From Agrobacterium vitis (GTDB taxonomy: Bacteria; Pseudomonadota; Alphaproteobacteria; Rhizobiales; Rhizobiaceae), in the NCBI RefSeq assembly GCF_013337045.2, contig NZ_CP118262.1, positions 186,001 to 250,000 on the forward strand: a DNA stretch of 64,000 bases. The letters are read 5' to 3'. The notes under the pieces were generated by a model that was given only the letters and a program-made list of their open reading frames with translations, ran no database searches and was not told the origin of the DNA. The translations under genes and the position numbers were made by a program. This document shows positions 49,627-59,190 of this stretch, one piece after another. How positions within the stretch are numbered: the stretch's first letter is position 1; every line of letters starts with the position of its first letter.

Positions 49627-50091
49627 TTATTTGGAAGCCGCTTTTCTCGCCTCCATTTTTGCCTCCATTCCAGCGCGCTCAAGCAACTCAATTGAAAGCC
49701 CACCGAAAGCTTTCGGCAGCCACACGATCCGGGTCCCGGAAGGAGACTCGAGCGCCTCTTTCGAGATTGGCTGGCCATTTTCATTCTCGGGCTGAACGCC
49801 TGAGGCAAGGAGTTCATCATAAGCCTCAAGCATGTCCGGCACGGTGTAGCAGAGCCGGTAGATCGTACCTTCGCCTTTTTCCTCAATCAGATCCTTGAGA
49901 TTGCCTGCATGAGGCTGGACCAGGAAGAAGCGTTCATCACCGTTGAACATGATGATGTACTCGACGTGGAACCCATCACGGTTCCAGACGATTTTCTCCG
50001 ATGCGGTGCAATTTAAGACCCTTCGGTAATATTCGACCGCCTTATCAAGATCATGGACCAAAATGTCCACATGGCTGAATTTGAGTTCCAT
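49627..50091 (-). CDS. VOC family protein (glyoxalase/dioxygenase fold)
   Basis: A 154-residue VOC protein. It begins KFSHVDILVHDLDKAVEYYRRVLN, with the usual first metal-ligand His and the beta-alpha-beta-beta-beta pattern. HVEYIIMFNGDERFFLVQPHAGN and TIYRLCYTVPDMLEAYDELLASG form the second module. SGTRIVWLPKAFGGLSIELLER is the typical end. AGGTGAACG precedes ATG 50091. It sits between the gamma-glutamyltransferase and the HglS paralogue on the same strand and could be an epimerase, lyase or dioxygenase acting on the same small acids. Specific function unknown. Confidence 0.85.
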   Translation of the reverse strand: MELKFSHVDILVHDLDKAVEYYRRVLNCTASEKIVWNRDGFHVEYIIMFNGDERFFLVQPHAGNLKDLIEEKGEGTIYRLCYTVPDMLEAYDELLASGVQPENENGQPISKEALESPSGTRIVWLPKAFGGLSIELLERAGMEAKMEARKAASK

Positions 50092-50133
50092 CGTTCACCT
50101 GCTCGTTTCGTTTACTGCTGGAGAAAAACCGTC

Positions 50134-51846
50134 TTAAAAGCCTGAAGCGGCCGTAGCCTGAAATGGATTCACGCCTGAAATCATCAGGCCGGCGTCATCA
50201 AACATGATCCCGCAAGGGTTTCCGAACTCGAATGTCGACAAGCCTTCCGTTCGGACTTCAAGGGCATGACCCATGTCTTCCAATTTTCGGAGCACAGCCT
50301 TGGGAATGCGTGAATCTGCGATTATCGTCTCTCCTTCGAGATCAAGCCTCGGATGGGAAACCGCGGCTTGCATCGGCAAGTCGTGATCCATGAAGAGCGT
50401 CAGAATTTGTGCGACCGCGGGGATGATTTTTCGTCCGCCGGACGCGCCCAAGGTTGCGAGAGGTTTCCCGTCCTCGTCAAATACAAGGACGGGGCTCATA
50501 TTCGAACTCGGCCTTTTGCCCGGTGCGACGGAATTCATCTGGCCAGCAATGGGACTGAACCCGATCATCCCGTTGTTGAGCAAAATGCCGTGTTCACTGG
50601 TCACCAGAGAACCAAAGTTCCCGACCACTGTTTCGGTTAGGCCAACCATGCAACCGTCGCTGTCTGCGGCCGAAATATGGACAGTTCCCTCGTGTCGCGC
50701 CGGCTTTCCGGACGTCGCATCGCCGTCCGACGTTCCCGGCTGGAATTCGAATGGATCGACATCCGTCCTGCTTGCCGAAACGCGGTCGACGCTGATGGTT
50801 TTTGCCACTTCCGCCGCAAATTCAGGACTGGAAAGTCCTTTCCAGGGTCCATCGACCACATCGGTGTCGCCGTTGAAGGCGTCTCGATATTGCCAACTCC
50901 GTTTCAGGGCTTCGGCGACGAGATGATATCGATATGCGCTGTCAGAACCATGGCCGGAGAGGTCGAACTGGTTCATCAAGTTCAAGAACAGCGCCAGTGT
51001 TGGAGACGCATAGGGAACGTAGTCGACAGCGAAGTTTCGGTATCTCACAGTGGATGGTTGATATCTGCGGACCGTGTAGTTCTCCAGGTCTGAAGTCTCT
51101 AACAGCCCGCCGGAAGCCTTCACCGACCGGGAGATGCCTTCCGCGATTTCACCTCGGTAAAATATGTCTGCTCCACCTGCAGCAACTTTCGTCAGTGTGT
51201 CGGCAAGGGCAATCTGGACATGGACATCCGCTTTGCCAATCACTGAGGGACGGTACGTGTACACGCCGTCCCTGAGGAATTGCCGCGCAGTCGCAGGAAA
51301 TTTCTGCATCTGATCGGCATGAACGGAGAGCATAAGAGAACCGTACCAGTCCATCGAGAAGCCTGATCTTGCAGCCTCGATCGCCGGTCCGACCACCGCG
51401 CTCCATGGCAGCCGTCCAAATTCGGATGAGACAGCATGCAGACCTGCGATCGACCCCGGAGTGCCGACCGCCAAACCGCCAATTTCATTCAACTGGTCCT
51501 TGATCCCGGTCCATCCAAAAAGTCCTGGCGCTGCATCGTCTTCCATCGGAAACATGGCGGCGTGAGCCCGTTGCGGGGCTTCGTAGAGGTAGTTGATTGC
51601 AGTTTTTCCCTTGATGGGATGGCTGATGATCATCAAGCCACCACCGCCAATCGTGTTGGCCATCGGCTGCACGACACTACCGACGAGCGAAGCGCCTATC
51701 GCCGCATCGACGGCGTTGCCACCTTTTTCTAGGATTTTCCTGCCAGCCTCGGCTGAGAGAGGATGCCGCGCGACGACCATGCCGTTCTTCGACCTGGCCT
51801 CTGTCTTATCGTGCACCCATTCTGATGACTGTGCCTGCCGTTCCAT
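50134..51846 (-). CDS. Gamma-glutamyltransferase family protein (copy 1)
   Basis: A protein of about 570 residues, self-cleaving Ntn-hydrolase type. GMVVARHPLSAEAGRKILEKGGNAVDAAIGA is the family start. The processing Thr is in HEGTVHISAAD, and the oxyanion and gamma-glutamyl contacts lie in SSNMSPVLVFDEDG and GASGGRKIIP. No signal peptide is visible, so it is probably cytoplasmic, unlike E. coli Ggt. ATG 51846 follows GGGTGGG; GTG 51855 is an alternative. It follows the ABC importer genes in the same direction. A second, related copy is at 59245. It may remove gamma-glutamyl groups from an imported compound. Confidence 0.9.
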   Translation of the reverse strand: MERQAQSSEWVHDKTEARSKNGMVVARHPLSAEAGRKILEKGGNAVDAAIGASLVGSVVQPMANTIGGGGLMIISHPIKGKTAINYLYEAPQRAHAAMFPMEDDAAPGLFGWTGIKDQLNEIGGLAVGTPGSIAGLHAVSSEFGRLPWSAVVGPAIEAARSGFSMDWYGSLMLSVHADQMQKFPATARQFLRDGVYTYRPSVIGKADVHVQIALADTLTKVAAGGADIFYRGEIAEGISRSVKASGGLLETSDLENYTVRRYQPSTVRYRNFAVDYVPYASPTLALFLNLMNQFDLSGHGSDSAYRYHLVAEALKRSWQYRDAFNGDTDVVDGPWKGLSSPEFAAEVAKTISVDRVSASRTDVDPFEFQPGTSDGDATSGKPARHEGTVHISAADSDGCMVGLTETVVGNFGSLVTSEHGILLNNGMIGFSPIAGQMNSVAPGKRPSSNMSPVLVFDEDGKPLATLGASGGRKIIPAVAQILTLFMDHDLPMQAAVSHPRLDLEGETIIADSRIPKAVLRKLEDMGHALEVRTEGLSTFEFGNPCGIMFDDAGLMISGVNPFQATAASGF

Positions 51847-51942
51847 GCTACCCACCCGCTAAATCCACGCGCCAAGGCCCGCCGTCAGACTTATGTGACG
51901 GGCCGTTCAAACCACCAGTTATTCACAAGGCTCTGTTGTCGG

Positions 51943-53094
51943 TCAGCTACCGAGCAAAACTGTCTCGGCAGGATCCCAGTAGACTGGAAGCTCTCCAGAG
52001 GTGAAGTCGATCTTTGTTCGCAACCGATGTGGAATCTGAACCATAAGTTCACCTACGGGCGATTGGAGGTTCAATAAAGTGTTGCTGCCATGAAACCTTG
52101 TTTGGGTGACGCGGCAATTGATCGACCGATTTGGCGCCGAATCTTTATCGACCGCGACATGAAGCCACTCGGGACGAACCGCAACCTTTGCGGATCCGCG
52201 ATGGATCAGATCATTAGCAGCAAAATGAAGCGGCAATCCCGTGACAGGCTCGATGAGCGCTCGACGCCCGTCCAGTTGTTTCCACTCACCTGATAAGACG
52301 TTGCATTCGCCCACGAATTTGGCAACGAACGTGTTCACTGGCTTCTCGTACAACTCGAGAGGCGTGCCTTGCTGTTCGATGATGCCGTCCCTCATGACAA
52401 CGACCCTGTCAGCCATCGCCAGAGCCTCGTCCTGGTCGTGAGTTACATAAACGAAAGTCGTACCAAGGCGCTGATGTAGATCCTTCAACTCGGTCTGCAT
52501 CGCATCCCTCAGGCGCCGGTCAAGCGCTCCGAGCGGTTCGTCAAGTAGGAGGATTGGTGGCGAATAGACAAGAGAGCGTGCCAGAGCGACACGTTGCTGC
52601 TGCCCGCCCGACAGTTCGCGAGGGAGCCGGTCGCGATGTGCCGACAGATCGACCATTGCGAGCGCCCGTTCTACCTTTGCCTCGATCTCAGCGCTCGGAC
52701 AACGTCTGATTTCCAAGGGAAACGCAATGTTTCGTTTGACCGTGAGGTGTGGAAACAAAGCGTAGTGCTGGAAGACGACACCCAGATTTCGGTCGTAGGG
52801 CGGTAAATCTTTAGGCAGTACCTTGCCGTCGATCTCGACCTCTCCCTCGTCAATGCTCACAAAACCTGCGATCGCTCCCAGGAGCGTGGTTTTGCCACAT
52901 CCAGAAGGGCCGAGAAGCGCGATGAACTCGCCAGGCTTGATTTCGAGGGAGACACCCTTAAGAGCCTGAAGTGACCCGTAGCTTTTCTTAAGGCCAGAAA
53001 TCTTCAGGCTACCGCTTTGGGACTGAGAGCCCGGAAGACGGGTTTCGTTGGTTTCGCTCGTCATTGGTCTTTCGATCTGCGCTTGATATGTCAT
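51943..53094 (-). CDS. ABC transporter ATP-binding protein, spermidine/putrescine (PotA) type
   Basis: A 383-residue ATPase. Walker A is GPSGCGKTTLLGAIAGF, the signature ELSGGQQQRVALARSL and Walker B ILLLDEPLGALDR; the C-terminal TOBE domain covers about residues 290-380. This is the MOI/PotA-type importer ATPase for polyamines, iron or small osmolytes. It starts at ATG 53094 in a four-base overlap with the fused permease. An ATG 30 bases later is also in frame. It is part of a five-gene minus-strand transport unit with two binding proteins. Confidence 0.92.
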   Translation of the reverse strand: MTYQAQIERPMTSETNETRLPGSQSQSGSLKISGLKKSYGSLQALKGVSLEIKPGEFIALLGPSGCGKTTLLGAIAGFVSIDEGEVEIDGKVLPKDLPPYDRNLGVVFQHYALFPHLTVKRNIAFPLEIRRCPSAEIEAKVERALAMVDLSAHRDRLPRELSGGQQQRVALARSLVYSPPILLLDEPLGALDRRLRDAMQTELKDLHQRLGTTFVYVTHDQDEALAMADRVVVMRDGIIEQQGTPLELYEKPVNTFVAKFVGECNVLSGEWKQLDGRRALIEPVTGLPLHFAANDLIHRGSAKVAVRPEWLHVAVDKDSAPNRSINCRVTQTRFHGSNTLLNLQSPVGELMVQIPHRLRTKIDFTSGELPVYWDPAETVLLGS

Positions 53095-54854
53095 TTGGAG
53101 GCTCCTGCGTCCGCAGCGAGATGATGCATGTCATCGGCGATGACGACGGGTCGGTTTCGCTCAAACAATCGCGTCGCGGCGAATACGACAACAACCGCCA
53201 GGATCAGAACCGTACCGACCACCGCTAGCTCGGGACTAATGTTTTGGGATGTTGCGGCCCACATGCGAACGGGCAGTGTCGGCAACGCAGGCCCGGCGAT
53301 GAAGAGTGTGATGATAAGCTCGTCGAAGGAAACGAGAAAGCCGAATGCGGCAGCCGAAAAGATCGACGTTTTCAACAACGGAAATTTGACTTTGCGAAGG
53401 GAGGTCAGGGGCCTCGCACCAAGGCTTGCCGCCGCAGTGTCCAAACGTTCATCGTAGCCTGCGAGCCCATTCGAAAGGTTGATAAAGGCATAGGGCAGGG
53501 CGACGACGGCATGCGCGACACTCAACGCCCAGATGCTCCCGGTCCACCCCATCTGCAGGAACACGCCATATATTCCCAGAGCAAGAACAATATGCGGAAC
53601 GGTAAGAGGGCCAATTGCGACGCCGGTGATAACAAGCCTGGTTACCTTACCTGCCTTGCGGATGCGCGTCGCCAGAAAGAAACCTACTGCCACAGACAGT
53701 AGTGTTGCGAGGAAGGCAATGATCAAGCTGTTTCTGCCGGCGATGAACCATTCCTGCTTGTTGAAAGCCGTATAGTACCACGTCAACGAGAAGCCGTTTG
53801 TTGGCAGGGCGAGCAACCGAAGCGGCTGAAATGAGACGGCGATGACGTACAAAAGCGGCAGTACAAGCAACAAAAGATTGACGACCAGAAAACCATAGGA
53901 GATCGCCAGACCTTTGTGTTGCAGTGGTAAACCAGCCGCGAGGCGCGCAGCTGCCGTCGTTAGCCGACCCGTCTTTTGACGCGATGGCGAAACGCGGGGG
54001 CGATCGGTTTTCAGCTGATGTTTGATTCCGAACATTTGGGCAAGATCGACAAACTTCGCCGCAACCAGCAATAAAACCATCACTGTGCCGAGCAACGTTA
54101 TAGCGAGGCTCCCGGATCTTCCCCAATCGAAAAGCTCATTGATGAACGAGTAGATAATCATCGCAACTGTCGTCTCGCTTGTGCCACCGATCAATGCCGG
54201 CGTGATGAAGAAGCCAAGAGAGACGATGAAAACGAGAAGCATCCCGGACAGAAGTCCCGAAACCGTCTGAGGATAATAGATGCGCACGAAGGTCTCGGCG
54301 GGGCGGCATCCAAGAGATCCGCTCGCAAGGGTCTGGCGACTGTCGATCGCCTGCATCGCGGTGAACAGCGGGATGATCATCAGCGGCAGTAGCATGTGGG
54401 TCATTGCGATCACCAGGCCAGGCTGCGTACCATTGAGGCTTGCGCCTTGATAGCCCAGTGCGCGGGCGGTAGTGGCCAGGATCCCGTTGTTCCCCAAAAT
54501 CGCAATCCAGCCATAGGTTCTGACCAGATAGGACGTGAGGAATGGCAGGATAATCAGCGTCATCACGACCGCGCGCCAGGACTTATTTAGCCTGGTGATC
54601 GCATAGGCAGCAGGGTAGCCCAATATTGCGCAGGTTACCGTGACAACGGCTGCCAGTCGCAGGGTCCGGAATATGATTGTGGTAATTGCCGAAGAACTCA
54701 GGACCTCTTCGAAATGCTGGTAAAAGGGCTCACCGAGGCTTTTGACCACCACCAACGCAAGTGGTGCAATAAAGGTTGTGAGTAGGAATATTGCGCTGAT
54801 GATCCACGTCGTCACGACTGCGACTGACATAAGGTTTGGGGTGCTAATCTTCAT
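53091..54854 (-). CDS. Fused ABC transporter permease (PotB-PotC-like in one chain)
   Basis: A protein of about 587 residues with two complete BPD_transp_1 modules and about twelve membrane segments. The first module (residues about 40-270) has the EAA-like loop SLGCRPAETFVRIYYPQT. The second (about 330-570) has SLGARPLTSLRKVKFPLLK. The two halves match PotB and PotC, normally separate subunits. A basic linker of about 40 residues lies between them. ATG 54854 is preferred over GTG 54905. Such fusions are seen in some Fbp-type iron importers and a few polyamine-type systems. It overlaps the ATPase gene. Confidence 0.9.
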   Translation of the reverse strand: MKISTPNLMSVAVVTTWIISAIFLLTTFIAPLALVVVKSLGEPFYQHFEEVLSSSAITTIIFRTLRLAAVVTVTCAILGYPAAYAITRLNKSWRAVVMTLIILPFLTSYLVRTYGWIAILGNNGILATTARALGYQGASLNGTQPGLVIAMTHMLLPLMIIPLFTAMQAIDSRQTLASGSLGCRPAETFVRIYYPQTVSGLLSGMLLVFIVSLGFFITPALIGGTSETTVAMIIYSFINELFDWGRSGSLAITLLGTVMVLLLVAAKFVDLAQMFGIKHQLKTDRPRVSPSRQKTGRLTTAAARLAAGLPLQHKGLAISYGFLVVNLLLLVLPLLYVIAVSFQPLRLLALPTNGFSLTWYYTAFNKQEWFIAGRNSLIIAFLATLLSVAVGFFLATRIRKAGKVTRLVITGVAIGPLTVPHIVLALGIYGVFLQMGWTGSIWALSVAHAVVALPYAFINLSNGLAGYDERLDTAAASLGARPLTSLRKVKFPLLKTSIFSAAAFGFLVSFDELIITLFIAGPALPTLPVRMWAATSQNISPELAVVGTVLILAVVVVFAATRLFERNRPVVIADDMHHLAADAGASK

Positions 54855-54980
54855 GAGAGCCGCCGTATTATCTCGTCCAACCGCTGCAGTGGGCAAAGGT
54901 ACCACCGCTAAGCGGTTCGGGAAGGGATTTCAGATGACGTCGGCCGGCACGGCCGACGTCTAACAACCAGTCAACCTCAA

Positions 54981-56054
54981 TTACTGAGCGAGCCAGTCGA
55001 CCCACTTCTTATTGATTTCAGCAAGATTCTGATGCCAGTATGCATCATTCAGAATGTGTTGCTTCTTCAAGTTATCCGGAGACGTCGGCATCATGGAGCG
55101 GAACTCCGGAGAAATTTTCTCGGCAGCCGCAGCATAGGCTGGAGCCATTCCTGTCCGCTCAGCAAAGCGGGCTAGCACGTCTGGGCGATAGTGATACTCA
55201 AGTAGTGCGACGGCGGCGTCGACGTTCTTCGCGCCCTTGAGAAGAGCACCTCCATTCCCCACAAGGAACCCGTCGTCATACGAGAAGTTAATATTGATGC
55301 CGTCTTTCTTGGCCAGGAAGATACGATTGCTGTAGCCGACCTGATAAGTGGTCTCGCCGGTACCAAGGTTGTTGATCTGATCGGCGCCAGACGCGTTCAC
55401 GAGGATTCGCGTCGCGGACTTCAAGTCCGTCAGCTTCTTGAGCGCTCTGGTAATATCAAGTGGATATAATTTGTCGGCGGGCACCCCGTCAGCGAGGAGT
55501 GCCGCCTCGAGCTGAACCGTTGGCGAAATGCGGTTAAGCCCACGCGTCCCCGGAAATTTCGCGACGTCGAAGAACTCCGCCCAGTTCTTTGGAAGAGGAA
55601 CCGATGCGTCCTTGGCGGCGATTACGTAAGAATAGTTGTGAAGTATCAGCATTGCTGATGACGGATCAGGAGCTCCATGGTCCTTGGCGATTTTTGCCAG
55701 GCGCTCGTCGTGAACCAGCCAGCCTCGGCTATCACGGGACATCAATCCACCGCGGTCGAGACCGATCACCAGGTCACCAATGAATTGGCCACCCTCCATA
55801 GCCGCTTGCAGTCTTTGGCAGCACGTGTCGTCGATGATAACCTTCGCGCCCGTTTCCTTTTCGAATGGCGCGATGACCAATTCCTTCGTCGTTTCCAGCT
55901 GAGTGCCGCCGAACGTGTAAAGGACGACTTCTTGCCCTTCGAGGGGTTTTGTTTGAGCCGCCACTCCGTTGGCTAAAAGCACGGAGCCCACCAAGGCTAC
56001 ACTCCCAAGAAGAAGATTCAGTTTTGCTCGCAGTTTTCCAAACTGGGTTTTCAT
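54981..56054 (-). CDS. Extracellular solute-binding protein, PotD-like (copy 1)
   Basis: A 357-residue periplasmic binding protein. The signal peptide is about residues 1-34 (LNLLLGSVALVGSVLLANGVAAQ). The mature part resembles family 1 proteins for polyamines or iron (VVLYTFGGTQLETTKELVIAPFEKETGA). It has adjacent cysteines at 78-79 (IDDTCCQRLQA). NLGTGETTYQVGYSNRIFLAKKDG and DDGFLVGNGGALLKGAKN are later blocks. GGAGAGACCT precedes ATG 56054. It is closely related to the binding protein at 56255, with the same cysteine pair, so the importer has two ligand receptors. Confidence 0.9.
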   Translation of the reverse strand: MKTQFGKLRAKLNLLLGSVALVGSVLLANGVAAQTKPLEGQEVVLYTFGGTQLETTKELVIAPFEKETGAKVIIDDTCCQRLQAAMEGGQFIGDLVIGLDRGGLMSRDSRGWLVHDERLAKIAKDHGAPDPSSAMLILHNYSYVIAAKDASVPLPKNWAEFFDVAKFPGTRGLNRISPTVQLEAALLADGVPADKLYPLDITRALKKLTDLKSATRILVNASGADQINNLGTGETTYQVGYSNRIFLAKKDGININFSYDDGFLVGNGGALLKGAKNVDAAVALLEYHYRPDVLARFAERTGMAPAYAAAAEKISPEFRSMMPTSPDNLKKQHILNDAYWHQNLAEINKKWVDWLAQ

Positions 56055-56142
56055 AGGTCTCTCCATTTGTTCCACTCATGTTTTGTTGCATTGCCGGCTA
56101 GGAAAGGAATCGTGCCTTGTCGCAGCCGGAATAGAGCAATCT

Positions 56143-56180
56143 TGTATTAGTTGTTATGCTATGTTGTAGGCTTGTATCAT
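56143..56180. promoter_or_regulatory. TTGTATTA-type direct repeats (candidate MocR site, region 1)
   Basis: TTGTATTA (56143-56150) and TTGTATCA (56173-56180) are in the same orientation 30 bp apart, three helical turns. They lie in the gap between the two binding-protein genes, before copy 1. MocR proteins commonly bind spaced direct repeats, so this is a candidate site. Confidence 0.45.
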
Positions 56181-56254
56181 GTCAAGCCGTTTCTGGCTAG
56201 CATGGTGTTTTTCGGCGACCTCGCCTCTGGATTTATCGTTGTTTCACTCCAGCG

Positions 56255-57319
56255 CTATTGCGCTAGCCATTTTACCCAGCGGTCGCTGAGATCGCGCAAG
56301 TTCTTTTGACAGTAGTCGTCGTTGAACGGATGCTGGAGCGGCAGGTTTTCAGCCGATGTCGGCAACATCGATTTGTATTCTGGAGCGATCATGTCGACTG
56401 ACGCCTTGTACGGCGGTGCCATTCCTGTTCGCTCGGCAAACCGGGCCAACACTTCGGGGCGCATATGATAGTCCAGCAGCGCGATCGCGCCCTCGACGTT
56501 TTTTGCTCCCTTGAGAAGGGCGGCCGAGTTGCCCACGATGAATCCATCGGCGTAGCTGAAATTGATCGGTATGCCGTCACGCTTTGCGAGAAACGCACGG
56601 TTACTGTACGTGACCGAATATGTCGTCTCTCCAGTTCCAAGATTGTTGATTTGATCGGCACCCGAGGCATTCATAAGGATCCTGGTCGACGCCTTGAGCT
56701 TGTCAAGCTTGCGAAATGCCCTATCGGAATCCAATGGATACAACGCGCTAGGCTCCACGCCATCGGCCAACAAAGCAGCTTCCATTTGAACGTGTGGCGA
56801 CGACCGGATCATGCCCCTGGTCCCAGGGAATTTCTCGACGTCCCAAAATTCTTTCCAGCTTTTCGGAAGCGGGATCGATGGGTCCTTGGCCGCAATGATG
56901 AATGAATAGAGATTAAGCACCAGGACGCCGTCAGATCGAAGCTCCTTGGGAACGTTGTGACGGGTAGAAATGGCTTCAACTCTCGGATCATGCAAAACCC
57001 ACCCCCGGGCGTCGCGAGCCATGAGGCTGCTTCGATCCAGGCCGATTATAAGATCGCCGACGAACTGTCCGGCTTCCAGTGCCGCCTGTAGCCTGGAGCA
57101 ACAGGAATCGTCTATCACGACCGTCGCGCCAGTTTCCTTCTCAAATGGCTTGATCACGAGCTCCTTAGTCGTCTCGAGCTGGGTGCCGCCGGAGGTGTAA
57201 AGAACGATCTCTTGCCCCTCCAGCGATCGACCCTGTGCGACAGCCGCCGTCACAAAGGTAAGTGAAAGTAGCCCGCCCAATGTGAGGGCAACGCCTTGCA
57301 AATGCTGTCTGTGATTCAT
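56255..57319 (-). CDS. Extracellular solute-binding protein, PotD-like (copy 2)
   Basis: A 354-residue periplasmic binding protein with a signal peptide at about residues 1-29 (LTLGGLLSLTFVTAAVAQ). It parallels copy 1 along its whole length: VLYTSGGTQLETTKELVIKPFEKETGA, the vicinal cysteines 73-74 (IDDSCCSRLQA), NLGTGETTYSVTYSNRAFLAKRDG and the C-terminal NLRDLSDRWVKWLAQ. GGAGAGCTAG precedes ATG 57319. It is the first gene of the minus-strand transport unit, divergent from the MocR regulator. The two copies may bind different ligands through one permease and ATPase. Confidence 0.9.
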   Translation of the reverse strand: MNHRQHLQGVALTLGGLLSLTFVTAAVAQGRSLEGQEIVLYTSGGTQLETTKELVIKPFEKETGATVVIDDSCCSRLQAALEAGQFVGDLIIGLDRSSLMARDARGWVLHDPRVEAISTRHNVPKELRSDGVLVLNLYSFIIAAKDPSIPLPKSWKEFWDVEKFPGTRGMIRSSPHVQMEAALLADGVEPSALYPLDSDRAFRKLDKLKASTRILMNASGADQINNLGTGETTYSVTYSNRAFLAKRDGIPINFSYADGFIVGNSAALLKGAKNVEGAIALLDYHMRPEVLARFAERTGMAPPYKASVDMIAPEYKSMLPTSAENLPLQHPFNDDYCQKNLRDLSDRWVKWLAQ

Positions 57320-57380
57320 CTAGCTCTCCGCTGTTCCCGCTGCGTGTTGGAAGTGTTTCGGGACGATTGATCTCGACCTC

Positions 57381-57495
57381 TTGTCTTATTTGTATTAGGT
57401 TGTCTCAATGATCTAGGTTTGTCAAACGATCCTTGCGATCTTGGGGGCGCCACTAAAGGAGATTACGGTGCGTTGCGTAGCTATGCGTTGTATAC
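57381..57495. promoter_or_regulatory. Cluster of TTGTATTA-like repeats in the divergent MocR promoter
   Basis: TTGTCTTA (57381), TTGTATTA (57390) and TTGTCTCA (57400) lie in tandem about 10 bp apart, and TTGTATAC is at 57488. The region separates the binding-protein gene from the MocR gene. It is the likely control region for both, by analogy with other MocR regulators. Confidence 0.45.
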
Positions 57496-57554
57496 GTCGT
57501 TGTTTGACGTGTTCGGCTTCCTATGACATGAGTGACAATTAAACCTCAGGTGGA

Positions 57555-59057
57555 ATGATGGATATAAACGGTATTTTAGGGTCGGTCCGGCTCGATAAGG
57601 CCAGTGAAGTGCCGATGTATGCGCAGGTCAGGGACACCCTTCTCACAGCCATATCGAATGGACAGATCGCAGTCGGAACGCGACTGCCGCCAGTGCGAAA
57701 ACTGGCGAGTTCCCTGGACGTCAATCTGATGACGGTCGCTCGAGCATACAAGGAGATGACCGAGCAGGGGGTGATCGCTGGGCGAGGGGCGCTTGGGACA
57801 TTTGTCACAGGCCAGGCCAAGCCGCCGGAAGAGGCTCTTCCTGTCAAAGCAGGACGCGAATCCTACTCGGTTCGTGATGACGATACATTTGCCCGAATGC
57901 TGCAATTCAGTGGGCGGCCAGGGGTCATTCCTTTTACCCGCGCCTACCCAGACGCATCCACCGTGGACGTGGCATCATTTGAAGCCAACCTGATGCAGGT
58001 GATTTCCAGTCATCCAGAGCATGCGTATTCGTATATCCAACCTGACGGACTTTATGGACTGAAGGTAGCGTTTTCCACGTTGATGAAAACACAGCGAAAT
58101 CTTCTCCTGGATCCAGAGTCTATCCTGGTTTCAAGCGGAGGGCAGCAGGCGCTAAGCCTCGTCGCGCAATCGGTCTTGAAGGCCGGCGATACGGTGATTG
58201 TTGAGCGTCCGACCTATTTCGGCGCCCTAGATCTTTTTCGCACGCTCGGAGTGAAAGTTCTTGGCGTCCGAATGGAAAAGGACGGAATGGATATTGAGGA
58301 GCTTGAGCATGTCGTAAGCACCTCGAAGCCCAAGCTTTTGTTTCTCATCCCGACATTCCATAACCCTACCGGCATCACCACGTCTCTGGAGAAGCGCCGC
58401 GCCATCCTGGAGATCAGTCGGCGCTATGGTGTTGCCATCCTTGAGGATGATTGCTGCTCGGAGCTTCGTTACGTCGGCAGCAGTCTACCATCAATAAAGG
58501 CTCTCTCTGAGCCGCTCGACGAGATTTATTACTTCTCAAGCATGGGTAAGGCATACATTCCGGGCCTGCGCTTGGGCATGGTTGCACCGCCGCGAAGCCG
58601 GCTTGGCGATATCGTCAAACAGAAATCGGTTGCCGATCTGCACACATCGCCGCTGCTGCAAAACGCATTCCAGCTCTATCTCGAGTCGGGAGCCTACAAA
58701 GCCAGTCTGTCGAATACGTGTGACACCTACAGAAATTTGCTCGACAAGATCTGCGACGAGCTGGCCGCCGTCATGCCCGCCGGCGCAAGTTTCATGAAGC
58801 CTGATGGCGGGTTGAACATCTGGCTGAATTTACCGGTGGAAGTCGACTCTATCGACTTCTTCTATGCATGCCTCCAGCGGAACGTGAGTGTGCTCGTGGG
58901 CCGGCACTTCTACCCGGACAGTGGAGAGACAAATACCATTAGGCTGAGCTTTGGCCATTCGGACCAGCAGACGATGGTGACAGCTGTAGCTGCAATGGGG
59001 GATGCGGCCCGGGAATTGCAAGGGCGTACCTCTCTACGTTTCCCGGTGCTCGTGTAA
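57555..59057 (+). CDS. MocR/GabR-type PLP-dependent transcriptional regulator
   Basis: A 500-residue fusion of a GntR winged helix and a fold-type I aminotransferase domain. Residues about 10-80 are the winged helix (YAQVRDTLLTAISNGQIAVGTRLPPVRKLASSLDVNLMTVARAYKEM). Residues about 115-490 are aminotransferase-like, with SYIQPDGLYGLK, IPTFHNPTGITT and the PLP lysine in SSMGKAYIPGLRLGM. Such regulators often sense amino acids or amines through PLP. AGGTGGA precedes ATG 57555. It sits between two gamma-glutamyltransferase/transport arms and is the natural controller of both. Confidence 0.9.
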   Translation: MMDINGILGSVRLDKASEVPMYAQVRDTLLTAISNGQIAVGTRLPPVRKLASSLDVNLMTVARAYKEMTEQGVIAGRGALGTFVTGQAKPPEEALPVKAGRESYSVRDDDTFARMLQFSGRPGVIPFTRAYPDASTVDVASFEANLMQVISSHPEHAYSYIQPDGLYGLKVAFSTLMKTQRNLLLDPESILVSSGGQQALSLVAQSVLKAGDTVIVERPTYFGALDLFRTLGVKVLGVRMEKDGMDIEELEHVVSTSKPKLLFLIPTFHNPTGITTSLEKRRAILEISRRYGVAILEDDCCSELRYVGSSLPSIKALSEPLDEIYYFSSMGKAYIPGLRLGMVAPPRSRLGDIVKQKSVADLHTSPLLQNAFQLYLESGAYKASLSNTCDTYRNLLDKICDELAAVMPAGASFMKPDGGLNIWLNLPVEVDSIDFFYACLQRNVSVLVGRHFYPDSGETNTIRLSFGHSDQQTMVTAVAAMGDAARELQGRTSLRFPVLV

Positions 59058-59190
59058 ACGACCAGCTCCTGCTGCGGCTTGACCGACCTGAAATCAGGCC
59101 GCGGCAACTATGATCTCCGGGCCCGCTCGATCTCAGCGCTAAAAACTTTTCGTTCCCAGCACAAACTTGTCTTGTTGACTTGCAACATGG

